Positions 35,930 through 46,890 of a stretch of 64,000 nucleotides of DNA are shown in pieces (the stretch's first letter is position 1; every line of letters starts with the position of its first letter). Both the position numbers and the translations under genes were made by a program. Origin of the DNA: Megaleporinus macrocephalus (taxonomy: Eukaryota > Chordata > Actinopteri > Characiformes > Anostomidae); the NCBI GenBank assembly GCA_021613375.1, contig CM038716.1, positions 10,210,766-10,274,765 on the forward strand, given 5' to 3'. Below the pieces are notes generated by a model that saw only the letters and a program-made list of their open reading frames with translations, was not told the DNA's origin and ran no database searches.

Positions 35930-37031
35930 TTATGTAGCGCTTTTTACAACAATGTTGTCTCAAAGCAGCTTTACAGAGTTTTGAAAACAGACAGTTATAT
36001 ATCCTCCAGTAAGCAAGCCAGAGGCAACAGTGGCAAGAACACCTCCCTCAGACTGGAGGAAGAAACCTTGGGAGGAACCAGACTCACAAGGAGAGACCCA
36101 TCCTCCTCTGATCAAACAGTATTTACAGTTTAAACTAAGTACCAAAGAAAGGAGCCTCTGTTTGAAATCTGGATAGCAAAGCTTTAGAAGCTGCACAGAT
36201 AGAGGCAGTGTATGACTGAGGCAGTCTATGACTGAGTCTTTATGTAAAGTGGGCGTGAGCTGAAACAGTCCCATCCTATCTCAATGCTGGTACATCTGGA
36301 TGGCACAGTGATGTAACTGAGGGTGTAGCAGTAAATGGACAGGTGAGCTGGCTGGTGATGGTGGGGTGGAGGCCCTGATGATCAGTCCTTCAACAGCCTT
36401 CAACAGATGGGAGGACAGTCATTTCCTCAGGAAGAGTAAAGAGAGAGAGTGAGTTGGGCTCGGGAGTGAGACTGTAGAGAATATGAATATTCAGAATTTT
36501 AGAGTGAGGCTGGCGACTCCAGCAGATCTAACTATAACAGCCTAAACTAAAAGGAGAGAACCAGAAGGTAACATGGACATGAGACCACCCTGAGACACTG
36601 GGGTCCCCCCACTCCACCATCAACAAACCTGTGTGGTCGCGTGAAGTGGTGGAACAACAGCACCAACATCTCAGTTTACCATAAACCTCTGTGTCCATGA
36701 ACCCCCAGATCTCCTGCCTTCATCTAAAAGAGAAGATTAATTACCAAAAGCTACTAAACAAGTATGTTTTCAGTCTAGACTTAAATATTGAGACTGTGTC
36801 AGAGTCCCGAACATTAACTGGGAGATTATTCCACAGTTTGGGGCTTTGTAGGAAAAAGCTCTTCCCCTCATTGTAGTCTTCTGAATTTTAGGAACTATTA
36901 GAAAACCAGCATCCTGTGATCTGAGTGAACGTGGCGGTTCATAATAGGAAATTAGATCTTGCAGGTTCTCCGGTGTGAGACCGTGCAGGGTTTTATACGT
37001 CAATAATAGAATTTTATAGTGGATACGGAAT
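35930..37031 (-). other. 3' part of the LINE, unit 3
   Basis: Continuation of the element: end of ORF2 (MTYKTLHGLTPENLQDLI at 36770-37003), then the 3' UTR down to the tail at 35906. Confidence 0.65.
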
Positions 37032-38420
37032 TTAACAGGAAGCCAGTGTAGCTGATAAAACTGGACTGATGTGATGGAAGGTTCTGGTTTTAGTTAGTAC
37101 TCTAGCTGCAGCGTTCTGAACTAACTGAAGTTTATTCAGGTTCCTGCTGGAGCATCCTGACAATAATGCATTACAGTAATCTAGCCTTGAGGTTATAAAG
37201 GCATGCACTAACTTTTCAGCATCAGACACAGATAACACATTTCTTAACTTTGAAATGTTTCGCAGGTGAAGAAACACTGTTCTTGTAATATTACCTGTGT
37301 GTTGATTAAACGTCAGATCTGAGTCAATTGTTACACCAAGATTTTTAACTACTGAACCAGGAACTACAGAGAAATCAGCAAGATTTAACATTAAATCTGA
37401 ACATTTAGTCCGAGCAGCCTTTGGGCCGAGGAGGAGAACTTCAGTTTTATCAGGGTTCAAAAGAAGGAAGTTCTGTAGCATCCAAAGTCTAATATCTCTT
37501 ACACAATCTTCTATCTTATCTAATCTGGATTTATCATCTGGTCTGATATGTACAGCTGTGTATCATCAGCATAACAGTGGAAACTAATTCCATGTCTATT
37601 TATAACTGAGCCTAATGGTAGAATATATAGTGTAAATAACAGAGGACCTAAAACAGAACCTTGTGGAACTCCATATTTCACTTTTGTAGTGTTAGACGAT
37701 ACATTATTTATCTTTACAAACTGAAAGCGATCACTAAGGTAAGATGTGAACCAGGATAACGCTGTTCCTGTGATTCCAACTATATTTTCTAATCTGTCTA
37801 AGAGAATATCTGATCTATAGTGTCAAAAGCTGCACTTAGATCTAGTAACACCAGTAGAGATACGTGGTCCTGATCAGAGACAAGAAGAAGATCATTTGTT
37901 ATCTTAACTAAAGCTGTCTCTGTGCTGTGATGTGGCCTAAAACCAGATTGGAATTTTTCATATATGTTGTTCTTGTGTAGATGAGAACAGAGTTGTCGAG
38001 CTACAGCCTTTTCTAAAATCTTAGAGATAAAAGGTAAATTGGAAATGGGTCTATAACTGGACAGTTCTCTGGGGTCAAGATTTGGTTTCTTTATCAAGGG
38101 TTTTATCACAGCTAGTTTAAAAGACTTAGGTACATGACCCAGACTAAGAGAAGAGTTGATGATAGTTAAGGTTTAATAATAGCTGGTAATACTTGTTTCA
38201 ATAGGCTTGTTGGAATCATATCGAGTGTGCATGTAGCAGAATTTGAGGAAGAGATAAGTTTTTCTAGTTCTGTCTGCTGGAGTGGACTAAATGTTTCTAG
38301 TGTTTCTTCTAAAACCACATTTCGTGCTGTCTCAGCCAAACCAGATGAAGGATAGGTTACTCGTATTGGTAGAACTTTTTGTCTAATATTCTCGATTTTG
38401 TTATTGAAAAAGTCCATGAA
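37032..38420 (-). pseudogene. LINE reverse transcriptase domain, frameshifted
   Basis: Fragments in order: NPRVLFSTIAKLTNNQ and a pre-RT segment (38166-38417); [31 protein letters not shown] and [12 protein letters not shown] (37798-38109); the catalytic YADDTQLY at 37550-37573; and NLGVTIDSDLTFNQH, RLDYCNALLSG and VQNAAARVLTKT (37032-37481). The catalytic box is intact but the frame is broken between fragments. Confidence 0.87.
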
Positions 38421-38514
38421 ATCATTGCTGCTGTGGTTGGCGGGTATTTGAGGTTCTGTTCCTGATTATTGGTAAGTTTTGCGATGGTGCTAAATAAAAC
38501 TCTAGGATTGTTTT

Positions 38515-39395
38515 TGTTGTGTTGATCAGTGTGGACAGGTATGCTGAGCGTGTGTTGATGAGTGAGGACAGGTATGCTGAGTGTGTGTTGGTGAGTGTGG
38601 ACAGGTATGCTGAGTGTGTGTTGATGAGTGAGGACAGGTATGCTGAGTGTGTGTTTGATGAGTGAGGACAGGTATGCTGAGTGTGTGTTTGATGAGTGAG
38701 GACAGGTATGCTGAGTGTGTGTTTGATGAGTGAGGACAGGTATGCTGAGTGTGTGTTTGATGAGTGAGGACAGGTATGCTGAGTGTGTGTTGATGAGTGT
38801 GGACAGGTATGCTGAGTGTGTGTTGATGAGTGAGGACAGGTCTGCTGAGTGTGTGTTGATGAGTGAGGACAGGTATGCTGAGTGTGTGTTGATGAGTGTG
38901 GACAGGTATGCTGAGTGTGTGTTGATGAGTGTGGACAGGTATGTTGAGTGTGTGTTGATGAGTGTGGACAGGTATGCTGAGTGTGTGTTGATGAGTGAGG
39001 ACAGGTATGCTGAGTGTGTGTTGATGAATGAGGACAGGTATGCTGAGTGTGTGTTGGTGAGTGAGGACAGGTATGCTGAGTGTGTGTTGAGTGAGGACAG
39101 GTATGCTGAGCTTGTGTTGGTGAGTGAGGACAGGTATGCTGAGTGTGTGTCGGTGAGTGAGGACAGGTATGCTGAGCGTCTGTTGATGAGTGTGTACAGG
39201 TATGCTGAGTGTGTGTTGATGAGTGAGGACAGGTATGCTGAGTGTGTGTTGATGAGTGTGGACAGGTATGCTGAGTGTGTGTTGATGAGTGTGGACAGGT
39301 ATGCTGAGTGTGTGTTGGTGAGTGAGGACAGGTATGCTGAGTGTGTGTTGGTGAGTGAGGACAGGTCTGCTGAGCGTGTTTTTATAAGTGTCTTT
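38515..39395. repeat. 33-bp coding minisatellite inside the LINE ORF2
   Basis: About 26 units of 33 bp containing GAGGACAGGTATGCTGAG. On the minus strand it reads as an 11-residue repeat (SLINTHSAYLS) within a 383-residue frame (38357-39508). On the plus strand it reads as an 11-residue repeat (SEDRYAECVLM) over 223 residues (38730-39401). It lies between endonuclease and RT, where the element normally has SAYLSSLI followed by NNKNNPRVLFST. A few units carry one extra T and shift the frame at the left end. Confidence 0.9.
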
Positions 39396-39902
39396 CTGTA
39401 ACTGCTAAGTCTGTCCTTCCAAGCAGAGTGAAATACCTCCAGCTTGGTCACTCTCCATTTGCGCACTAATTCCCGTACTGTACTGGTGCGTATTTCATTG
39501 TTGTACACGGAGCGAGCTTTTTCTGTTGCATCTTTTTAATTTTTATAGGTGCAACGTTGTCTAAAGTTAATCGGAGTGTATTTTCTACACAGTCTGTTAG
39601 TCTGTCTAGCTCTGTTGGGTCTGATGATGGTTGATAAATCTGGAAGGATTTCAATAAAGTGCTGAGATGTATTTGACATTATTGAACGTTTCATGCAATA
39701 ACAGGGTGTACATACATTTTTACTAAGACTCAGTTCATATGAAATTAGGTAGTGATCTGAAACTACTGAAGTCTGTGAGTAAGATTATGTATATCAACAC
39801 CTAAAGTCAAAACTAGATCTAGTGTGTGATTACAGGAAAGTGTAGGTCCTATTACATTCTGAGTGAGACCAACAGAGTCGAAGATAAATGAGAAAGCCTT
39901 TT

Positions 39903-40346
39903 TTAATGGATCTGCTGAGTTTTCACTGCTAGATCTGCAACAAAGTCATTGAATTCTTTTAAGAACTCAGAATAAGGTCCTGGTGGTCTATAAATGCTGA
40001 CTAGGGTGAGTTCACTTCTATTAGTGGTCGGATTGGTGATGTTTATGAGAAGAATTTCAAAAGAATTGAAAGTGAGATTGTGTTTCTGACTTATGTCTAA
40101 TGAATTTTTATGAATGACACATATACCCCCTCCTTTACCGGACAGTCTGGGGCTGTGTACATACTTATAGCCTATAGGAGCTTCATTTAATGCCAAATAT
40201 TCCTCAGGTTTAACCCATGTTTCTACGAGACATAACACATCAATTTTATGATACGTTATTGTATCATTTACAATGACAGCCTTAGAGTTCAGTGATCTTA
40301 TATAAAATAAACCAAACCTTAATTCAGAAACACTGCAGCTAGACAC
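39903..40346 (-). pseudogene. LINE AP-type endonuclease domain fragment
   Basis: 147 residues open. It shows LRFGLFYIRSLNSK, IDVLCLVETWVKPEE (catalytic Glu), GKGGGICVIH and LVSIYRPPGPYSEF. The C-terminal catalytic part continues in other frames toward 39654. Confidence 0.85.
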
Positions 40347-40639
40347 TGGATCTAATATTCTTATATTAACTAAGTTATTTAAACAAACTGATTTAGATTT
40401 TCTAAGTTTGTGTTTAATTCGGGGAAACAGTGAAACAGTCTCAATATAGTTGTTGCTAGGTGACGTCTCAAGGCAGCGAGCAGACGGTCGGTTTAGCCTG
40501 TTTGTCTGCTGCCTGGTCTCGGCTCTGGACAGTCAGCAACTACCTCAACACTTGTTCTAAAGCACCTACAACGAAGTATGAAGCCAGTCTTCAGGTTTGG
40601 GACACTTGGAATACTTATTCTTTACTTTCAGTGCAGCAA

Positions 40640-41831
40640 ACACACTCCAGAAGTTCAGTGAGGATCTCTGAATGATCCAATGTTGACCTAAATGACTGAT
40701 GATGATGAATAGAATCCATCTGTGTGGAATCAGATCTCCGTATGAATGCATCTGCTCTGTGATCATCTCAGAGTTCTGTTTAAAGCCCAGAGAGCATCAT
40801 GAACACCAAAGAACACACCAGGCACCTCCGAGATACTGTTGTGGAGAAGTTTAAAGCTGGATTTGGATACAAAAAGGTTTTCCAAGCTTTAAACACCTCA
40901 AGGAGCACTGTGCAAGTGATCATATTGAAATGGAAGGAGTATCAGACCACTGCAAATGTACCAAGACCCGGCCGTCCCTCTAAACTTTCAGCTCAAACGA
41001 GGAGAAGACTGATCACAGATGCAGCCAAGAGGCCCATGATCACTCTGAACTGCAGAGATCTACAGCTGAGGTGGGAGAATCTGTCCATAGGACAACAATC
41101 AGTCGTACACTGCACAGATCTGGTCTTTATGGAAGAGTGGCTAGAAGAAAGCCGTTTCTCAAAGATATCCATAAAAAGTCTCGTTTAAAGTTTACCACAA
41201 GCCACCTGAGACACACCAAACATGTGGAAGAAGGTGCTCTGGTCAGGTGAAACTATAGAAATGGAACTTTTTGGCCACAATGTAAAATCACCCTAAACAC
41301 ACCATCCCCACTGTCAAACATGGTGTTGGCAGCATCATGGTTGAGGCCTGCTTTTCTTCAGCAGGGACAGAGAAGATGGTTAAAACTGATGGGAAGATGG
41401 ATGGAGACAAATACAGGACCATTCTGGAAGAAAACCTGTTGGAGTCTGCAGAAGACCTGAGACTGGGACGGAGATTTATCTTCTAACAAGACAATGATCC
41501 CAAACATAAAGCAAAATCTACATTGGACTGTTTCACAAATAAACATATCCAGGTGTTAGAATGGCCAAGTCAAAGTCCAGACCTGAATCCAAACGAGAAT
41601 CTGTGGAAAGATCTGAAAACTGCTGTTCACAAACGCTCTCCATCCAACCTCACAGATCTCCAGCTGTTTTTGAAGGAACAATGGGCAACAAACTCAGTCT
41701 CTTGATGTGAGACTTGCTACTGTAATCGCAGCCAAAGGTGGCGCTACAAAGTATTAACAAATAATTTTGCACACCCAAATTTTCAGTTTTTTATTTCTAA
41801 CAAAAGTTTAAAATATCCAATAAATTTCAAG
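40640..41831 (+). mobile_element. Tc1-type DNA transposon relic, unit 3
   Basis: The best preserved copy at the 5' end. The frame from 40799 is open for 129 residues and keeps LNTSRST where units 1 and 2 have a stop. A deletion lies near 41286. The last part (41523-41705) reads [19 protein letters not shown]. The right terminus has been cut off at about 41831. Confidence 0.85.
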
Positions 41832-43015
41832 ACATCTCAACACAAGCACTAACACAGTGAAAGACCACCCAGACCACCTAACAACCAGAGCCTGAACTGT
41901 GAAGTCTGTAACAACATGCTTTTAAAATAATCGTTTTTTAAACAGTTTCTGTTTTTCTGTGGTTTAATTTTTGGGTGGGACTAATCTACCTGTTTCTGGC
42001 TGGACTGTTCCTCACTACTGACTGGAGACCTGACTGTACAGCATCACTTTATACTGATTGCTTGATCAGTGCTTGAATGTATCTCACTACTGACTGGAGA
42101 CCTGACTGTACAGCATCACTTTATACTGATTGCTTGATCAGTGCTTGAATGTATCTCACTACTGACTGGAGACCTGACTGTACAGCATCACTTTATACTG
42201 ATTGCTTGATCAGTGCTTGAATGTATCTCACTACTGACTAGAATTCTGATTCTGTGGAGTCTCTTTATGATGACTGCAGAGTCAGTGCTAGGCTGTTCCT
42301 CACTACTGACTAGAGTTCTGATTCTGGGTCGTTGATTAATACAGATTGATTGTACAATGTCAGGCTGTTCCTTACTTCAGTCTGGATGTCTAATGCTGGG
42401 CTGTTCCTTACTTCAGTCTGGATGTCTAATGCTGGGCTGTTCCTTTCTACTGACTACACAGCAGATTCTGGAGCATTCCATTAGATGTAACATTGGTTGA
42501 AAGACTGATGCTGGAGTGTTCCTCACTATCAGGGTATGGTCCACCACTGTTGGATTCATTCTCATAGACCAACATAGAACAAACACATCAATCATTGTAA
42601 CAAGTTTACAATACAACATTGCCTGTTTTAAACTTTGAAACTCTGTTACTATGCTTGCCAGGTTCTTTACTACCTACTGGATACACAGTCCAGCTCCACA
42701 CTAGATACAGCATCACGTCCAGTATTTCCATTAGTTTCTGTATGTATTAAACCAACAAACAAAAATATCACTATGTGGTTGTCCTGTGGGGGTCCTGACC
42801 ATTAAAGAACAGGGTAAAAGATAAACAATGTATTCAGAGAATCAGATGAACTACAGTCTGGAAGTGGAGCTCCTATATGGTCAGTGGAGCTGATGAAGCA
42901 GGCAATGTGTGTAGATACAAGGAGGTGGTATTAATGTTCTGGCTGATCGGTGTACATAACAAAATAGGCTTGTAAGTCAAAAACAAAAGAAAATAAGCTG
43001 CACCTCGTCTCCTCT
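41832..43015. other. Intergenic spacer with short repeats, unit 3
   Basis: Three consecutive 72-bp units from about 42010, then the shared sequence. No gene supported. Confidence 0.5.
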
Positions 43016-44365
43016 CTGGGTCTGACCTCTACACCTCATCAGCATCACAGAGAATGTCCTGTATGGCCAGACAGCTAGAGACGAAGCGTATGGAGTGACT
43101 TATCCAGCTCTGGCAAGCTTCCTCATCAACGTCCCCACAAGCTTCCTCCATCGCCTGGAGAAGAGGTACGTGCTGGGGACATATGGTGGGAACGTAGACC
43201 CTCCACCTCCATGTTTAAGAACTCCTCAATAGGATAGTGGAACAGAGAGTCTGACGGCAGGTGAACAACAAACTGTGGATGCTCAGTGAACCAGTTCAGT
43301 ACTTGAGTAACCCGGTGAGAACTTACTTTGTACCAGACGACACCAAACCCGGACTACTCTGGTTCCACTGGTGAAGGAAAGGAGTGTGTTGGGTGGTGTC
43401 TTGAGGAAGGTGATGAGGTGGTCAGTGTTGTAGGGACCAAGAGCGGCATCAGGATGAACAACACCATTCTGGCTAATGGCTGCACCCATCGTGATGTTGC
43501 CCCCCTGCTGCCCAGAAACACTGATGATGGCACAGAGTTCCAGGATGTTCCTTCATCTGCAGCTTCATCAAAGTACAGGAGCTTGTGTTCCACTGCAGCA
43601 ACATCACCACCACCAACTCCATCACTCTCTGAAACCCACCAGTCCAGTATTGTATGAAAGTATGAGACAGATATTCAGTACTCAGTGTTGTGTTTCCACA
43701 GGACAGTGGATTACAGGACCAGTGAGAGGACAGCACAGCGTACTAGCACATATTCATACTGCAGCTGCTTCACTCCGTCAGAGCTGTGCTGAAACAGAAC
43801 CCTGTAGATCTGCTTCATGTGTTCTGGATGTGTTTTCAGGAGACCACCCAGCGCAGATAAGCTCACTGAGTGGATGTAGCTGAGTGTGGTGTTGTGGGTA
43901 GTGATGTTCTGCTGTTGTAGTTGTGGTGAATGTGTGCTATTGTGGGCTCTGATCGTGTTAATGGTGGTCTCGTGCTGCTCTGGGGTGAACAGACGTCTTC
44001 TTCCTCCAGTGAGGGTGGTCTAGCAGCTCTGCAGAAACATGATGTGAGGGGTTTGTAATGAAACGTGACTGTAAGTGACTGTAAGTACTGAGTCTACACT
44101 GCAGTAGTACAGTGGTGGACACAGTTCAGCTGTGGGAGTTCAGTAGTAGGTCTACTCGCTTCTTCTCATCTCCAAACGTCTGGATGATGTTTGCTGCAGG
44201 GTAGCAGCTCAAATTAGGCTGGACCGTCTGCCCAGCCCCCCGACAACTCAACCCATGCTTCATAACATGGTCAACCAAAGTGGTCGGATCTCATCAGTGA
44301 TGGTTGCTGTGGCTCTTCCTCTTCCCCGTCCTCTTCGTCCATCAGCCTCCATTGTTGTGCCAACC
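43016..44365 (-). pseudogene. IS630/mariner-like DDE transposase relic, unit 3
   Basis: Longest readable central part: MGAAISQNGVVHPDAALG and YNTDHLITFLKTPPN at 43283-43489. Upstream and downstream pieces are as in unit 2. Not functional. Confidence 0.82.
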
Positions 44366-44514
44366 AAGATGTGGAACCTGTGTTTTCTTTATGGAGCTCA
44401 GGTGCTGATTTCTAAAGTTCAGCCAGACGTGTGTTCACCTGTGAGCGCTGGGTTCAGGTAACTGGTACATGGGTGTGTGATGTACATGCCAGTGTTCTCC
44501 AATAGAAACACGAG

Positions 44515-45560
44515 GTGTTCAGTGTTTAGTGATGTATGTGATGTAGGAAGTGTGTTCAGTGTTTAATGATGTATGTGATGTAGGAAGTGTGTTCAGTGTT
44601 TAATGATGTATGTGATGTAGGAAGTGTGTTGAGTGTTTAATGATGTATGTGATGTAGGAAGTGTGTTCAGTGTTTAATGATGTATGTGATGTAGGAAATG
44701 TGTTGAGTGTTTAGTGATGTATGTGATGTAGGAATTGTGTTCAGTGTTTAATGATGTATGTGATGTAGGAAGTGTGTTCAGTGTTTAATGATGTATGTGA
44801 TGTAGGAAGTGTGTTCAGTGTTTAATGATGTATGTGATGTAGGAAGTGTGTTCAATGTTTAATGATGTATATGATGTAGGAAGTGTGTTCAGTGTTTAAT
44901 GATGTATGTGATGTAGGAAGTGTGTTCAGTGTTTAATGATGTATGTGATGTAGGAAGTGTGTTGAGTGTTTAGTCATGTATGTGACGTAGGAAGTGTGTT
45001 CAGTGTTTAATGATGTATGTGATGTAGGAAGTGTGTTCAGTGTTTAATTATGTATGTGATGTAGGAAGTGTGTTCAGTGTTTAATGATGTATGTGATGTA
45101 GGAAGTGTGTTCAGTGTTTAATGATGTATGTGATGTATGAACTGTGTTCAGTGTTTAGTGATGTATGTGATGTAGGAAGTGTGTTCAGTGTTTAATGATG
45201 TATGTGATGTAGGAAGTGTGTTCAGTGTTTAATGATGTATGTGATGTATGAAGTGTGTTCAGTGTTTCATGATGTATGTGATGTAGGAAGTGTGTTCAGT
45301 GTTTAATGATGTATGTGATGTATGAAGTGTGTTCAGTGTTTAGTGATGTATGTGATGTATGAAGTGTGTTCAGTGTTTCATGATGTATGTGATGTAGGAA
45401 GTGTGTTCAGTGTTTAATGATGTATGTGATGTAGGAAGTGTGTTCAGTGTTTAATGATGTATGTGATGTATGAAGTGTGTTCAGTGTTTAGTGATGTATG
45501 TGATGTAGGAAGTGTGTTCAGTGTTTAATGATGTATGTGATGTAGGAAGTGTGTTGAGTG
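44515..45560. repeat. 37-bp minisatellite, unit 3
   Basis: About 28 units, with a local GATGTATGAA variant cluster near 45130-45480. Confidence 0.95.
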
Positions 45561-45931
45561 TAAAAGTGTGTTCAGTGTTGATAAATGAGTGTTAAGGTAG
45601 AGAATGTACTTATGGTTTAGTGGACCAGGACAATGGAGAGACTACATGAGTTACTAATTACCATAATTGTGCTACAAGTATCAGTTTTTGGGGGTCAGTG
45701 AGTGTAAAAGCTGTAAAAGTGTGTGGTTGATTATTAACTTCAGTAGATTCTAATAAAAGACTCGTATGACTGTAAAGCTGAAAACTTGTGGAACTGATTA
45801 AGACTAAAAACACACTTTCTAAACTGGATCAGGTGGAGTTTAGAATCAGTACATATGTTCACACATAGAAACATACAAACACAGATTAAACAATATTATA
45901 TATTAATATATACATCACTGCATAGTTACAG

Positions 45932-46336
45932 TTTCCAAACACTGTATTACACTAATAAAGCCTGTAGACTCTCAGCAGATCATTCAGTAACATACCTGAA
46001 CACTTTATTACACTAATAAAGCCTGTAGACTCTCAGCAGATCAATCAGTAACATACCTGAACACTGTATTACACTAATAAAGCCTGTAGACTCTCAGCAG
46101 AACGTTCAGTAACATACCTGAACACTGTATTACACTAATAAAGCCTGTAGACTCTCAGCAGGTTATTCAGTAACATACCTGAACACTGTATTACACTAAT
46201 AAAGCCTGTAGACTCTCAGCAGATCATTCAGTAACATACCTGAACACTGTATTACACTAATAAAGACTGTAGACTCTCAGCAGAAGGTTCAGTAACATAC
46301 CTGAACACTGTATTACACTAATAAAGAATGAAGAGT
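45932..46336. repeat. 61-bp minisatellite, unit 4
   Basis: About six units, the shortest version of this array in the window. Confidence 0.95.
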
Positions 46337-46419
46337 AGTAGCATATTTTAATTTTTTAAATTTTTTTTATATTTGCTGATGTGTGGGTTTGGGGAGCGAG
46401 GGTTAGGGTGAGCTGAAGA

Positions 46420-46888
46420 AGGGTGGGTTTGATTGTAAGAGGTTGGGTTTGATTGTAGGGGGTTTGGGTTGATTTAGGAGGTTAAGGTTGATTTAGGAGG
46501 TTGAGGTTGATTCAGGAGGTTGAGGTTGATTTAGGAGGTTGAGGTTGATTCAGGAGGTTGAGGTTGATTCAGGAGGTTGAGGTTGATTTAGGAGGTAGGG
46601 GTTGATTGTCGGAGGTAGGGTTTGATTGTCGGAAGCAGGGTTTGATTGTAGGAAGTAGGGTTTGATTGTCGGAGGTAGGGTTTGATTGTAGGAGGTAGGG
46701 TTTGATTGTAGGAGGGTTGGGGTTGATTGTAGGAGGTAGGGTTTGATTGTAGGAAGTAGGGTTTGATTGTAGGAAGCAGGGTTTGATTGTAGGAAGTAGG
46801 GTTTGATTGTCGGAGGTAGGGTTTGATTGTAGGAGGTAGGGTTTGATTGTAGGAGGGTTGGGGTTTATTGTAGGAGGTTGGGGTTGTT
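46420..46888. repeat. 19-20-bp G-rich minisatellite, unit 4
   Basis: The 20-mer section is expanded here, with GGAAGCAGGG and GGAAGTAGGG variants. Confidence 0.9.
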
Positions 46889-46890
46889 CT

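Larger units (their letters stand above)
35906..40535 (-). mobile_element. L2/CR1-group non-LTR retrotransposon (LINE), unit 3
   Basis: Minus-strand element of about 4.6 kb. From its 5' side: an endonuclease domain, a linker expanded by a minisatellite, then reverse transcriptase. The 3' end on the plus strand reads AAGTCAAGTCAAGTTTATTT, a pentamer-repeat tail common for this group in fish. It replaces the Gypsy-bearing segment of units 1 and 2. Frames are broken in several places, so it is not autonomous now. Confidence 0.85.
28488..45875. repeat. Tandem segmental duplication, unit 3
   Basis: Third unit. It has the intact 14-exon gene, a longer intron-1 minisatellite, an L2/CR1-group LINE in place of the Gypsy remnants of units 1 and 2, then Tc1 and IS630-like relics and a 37-bp minisatellite of about 28 units. 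Confidence 0.95.
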
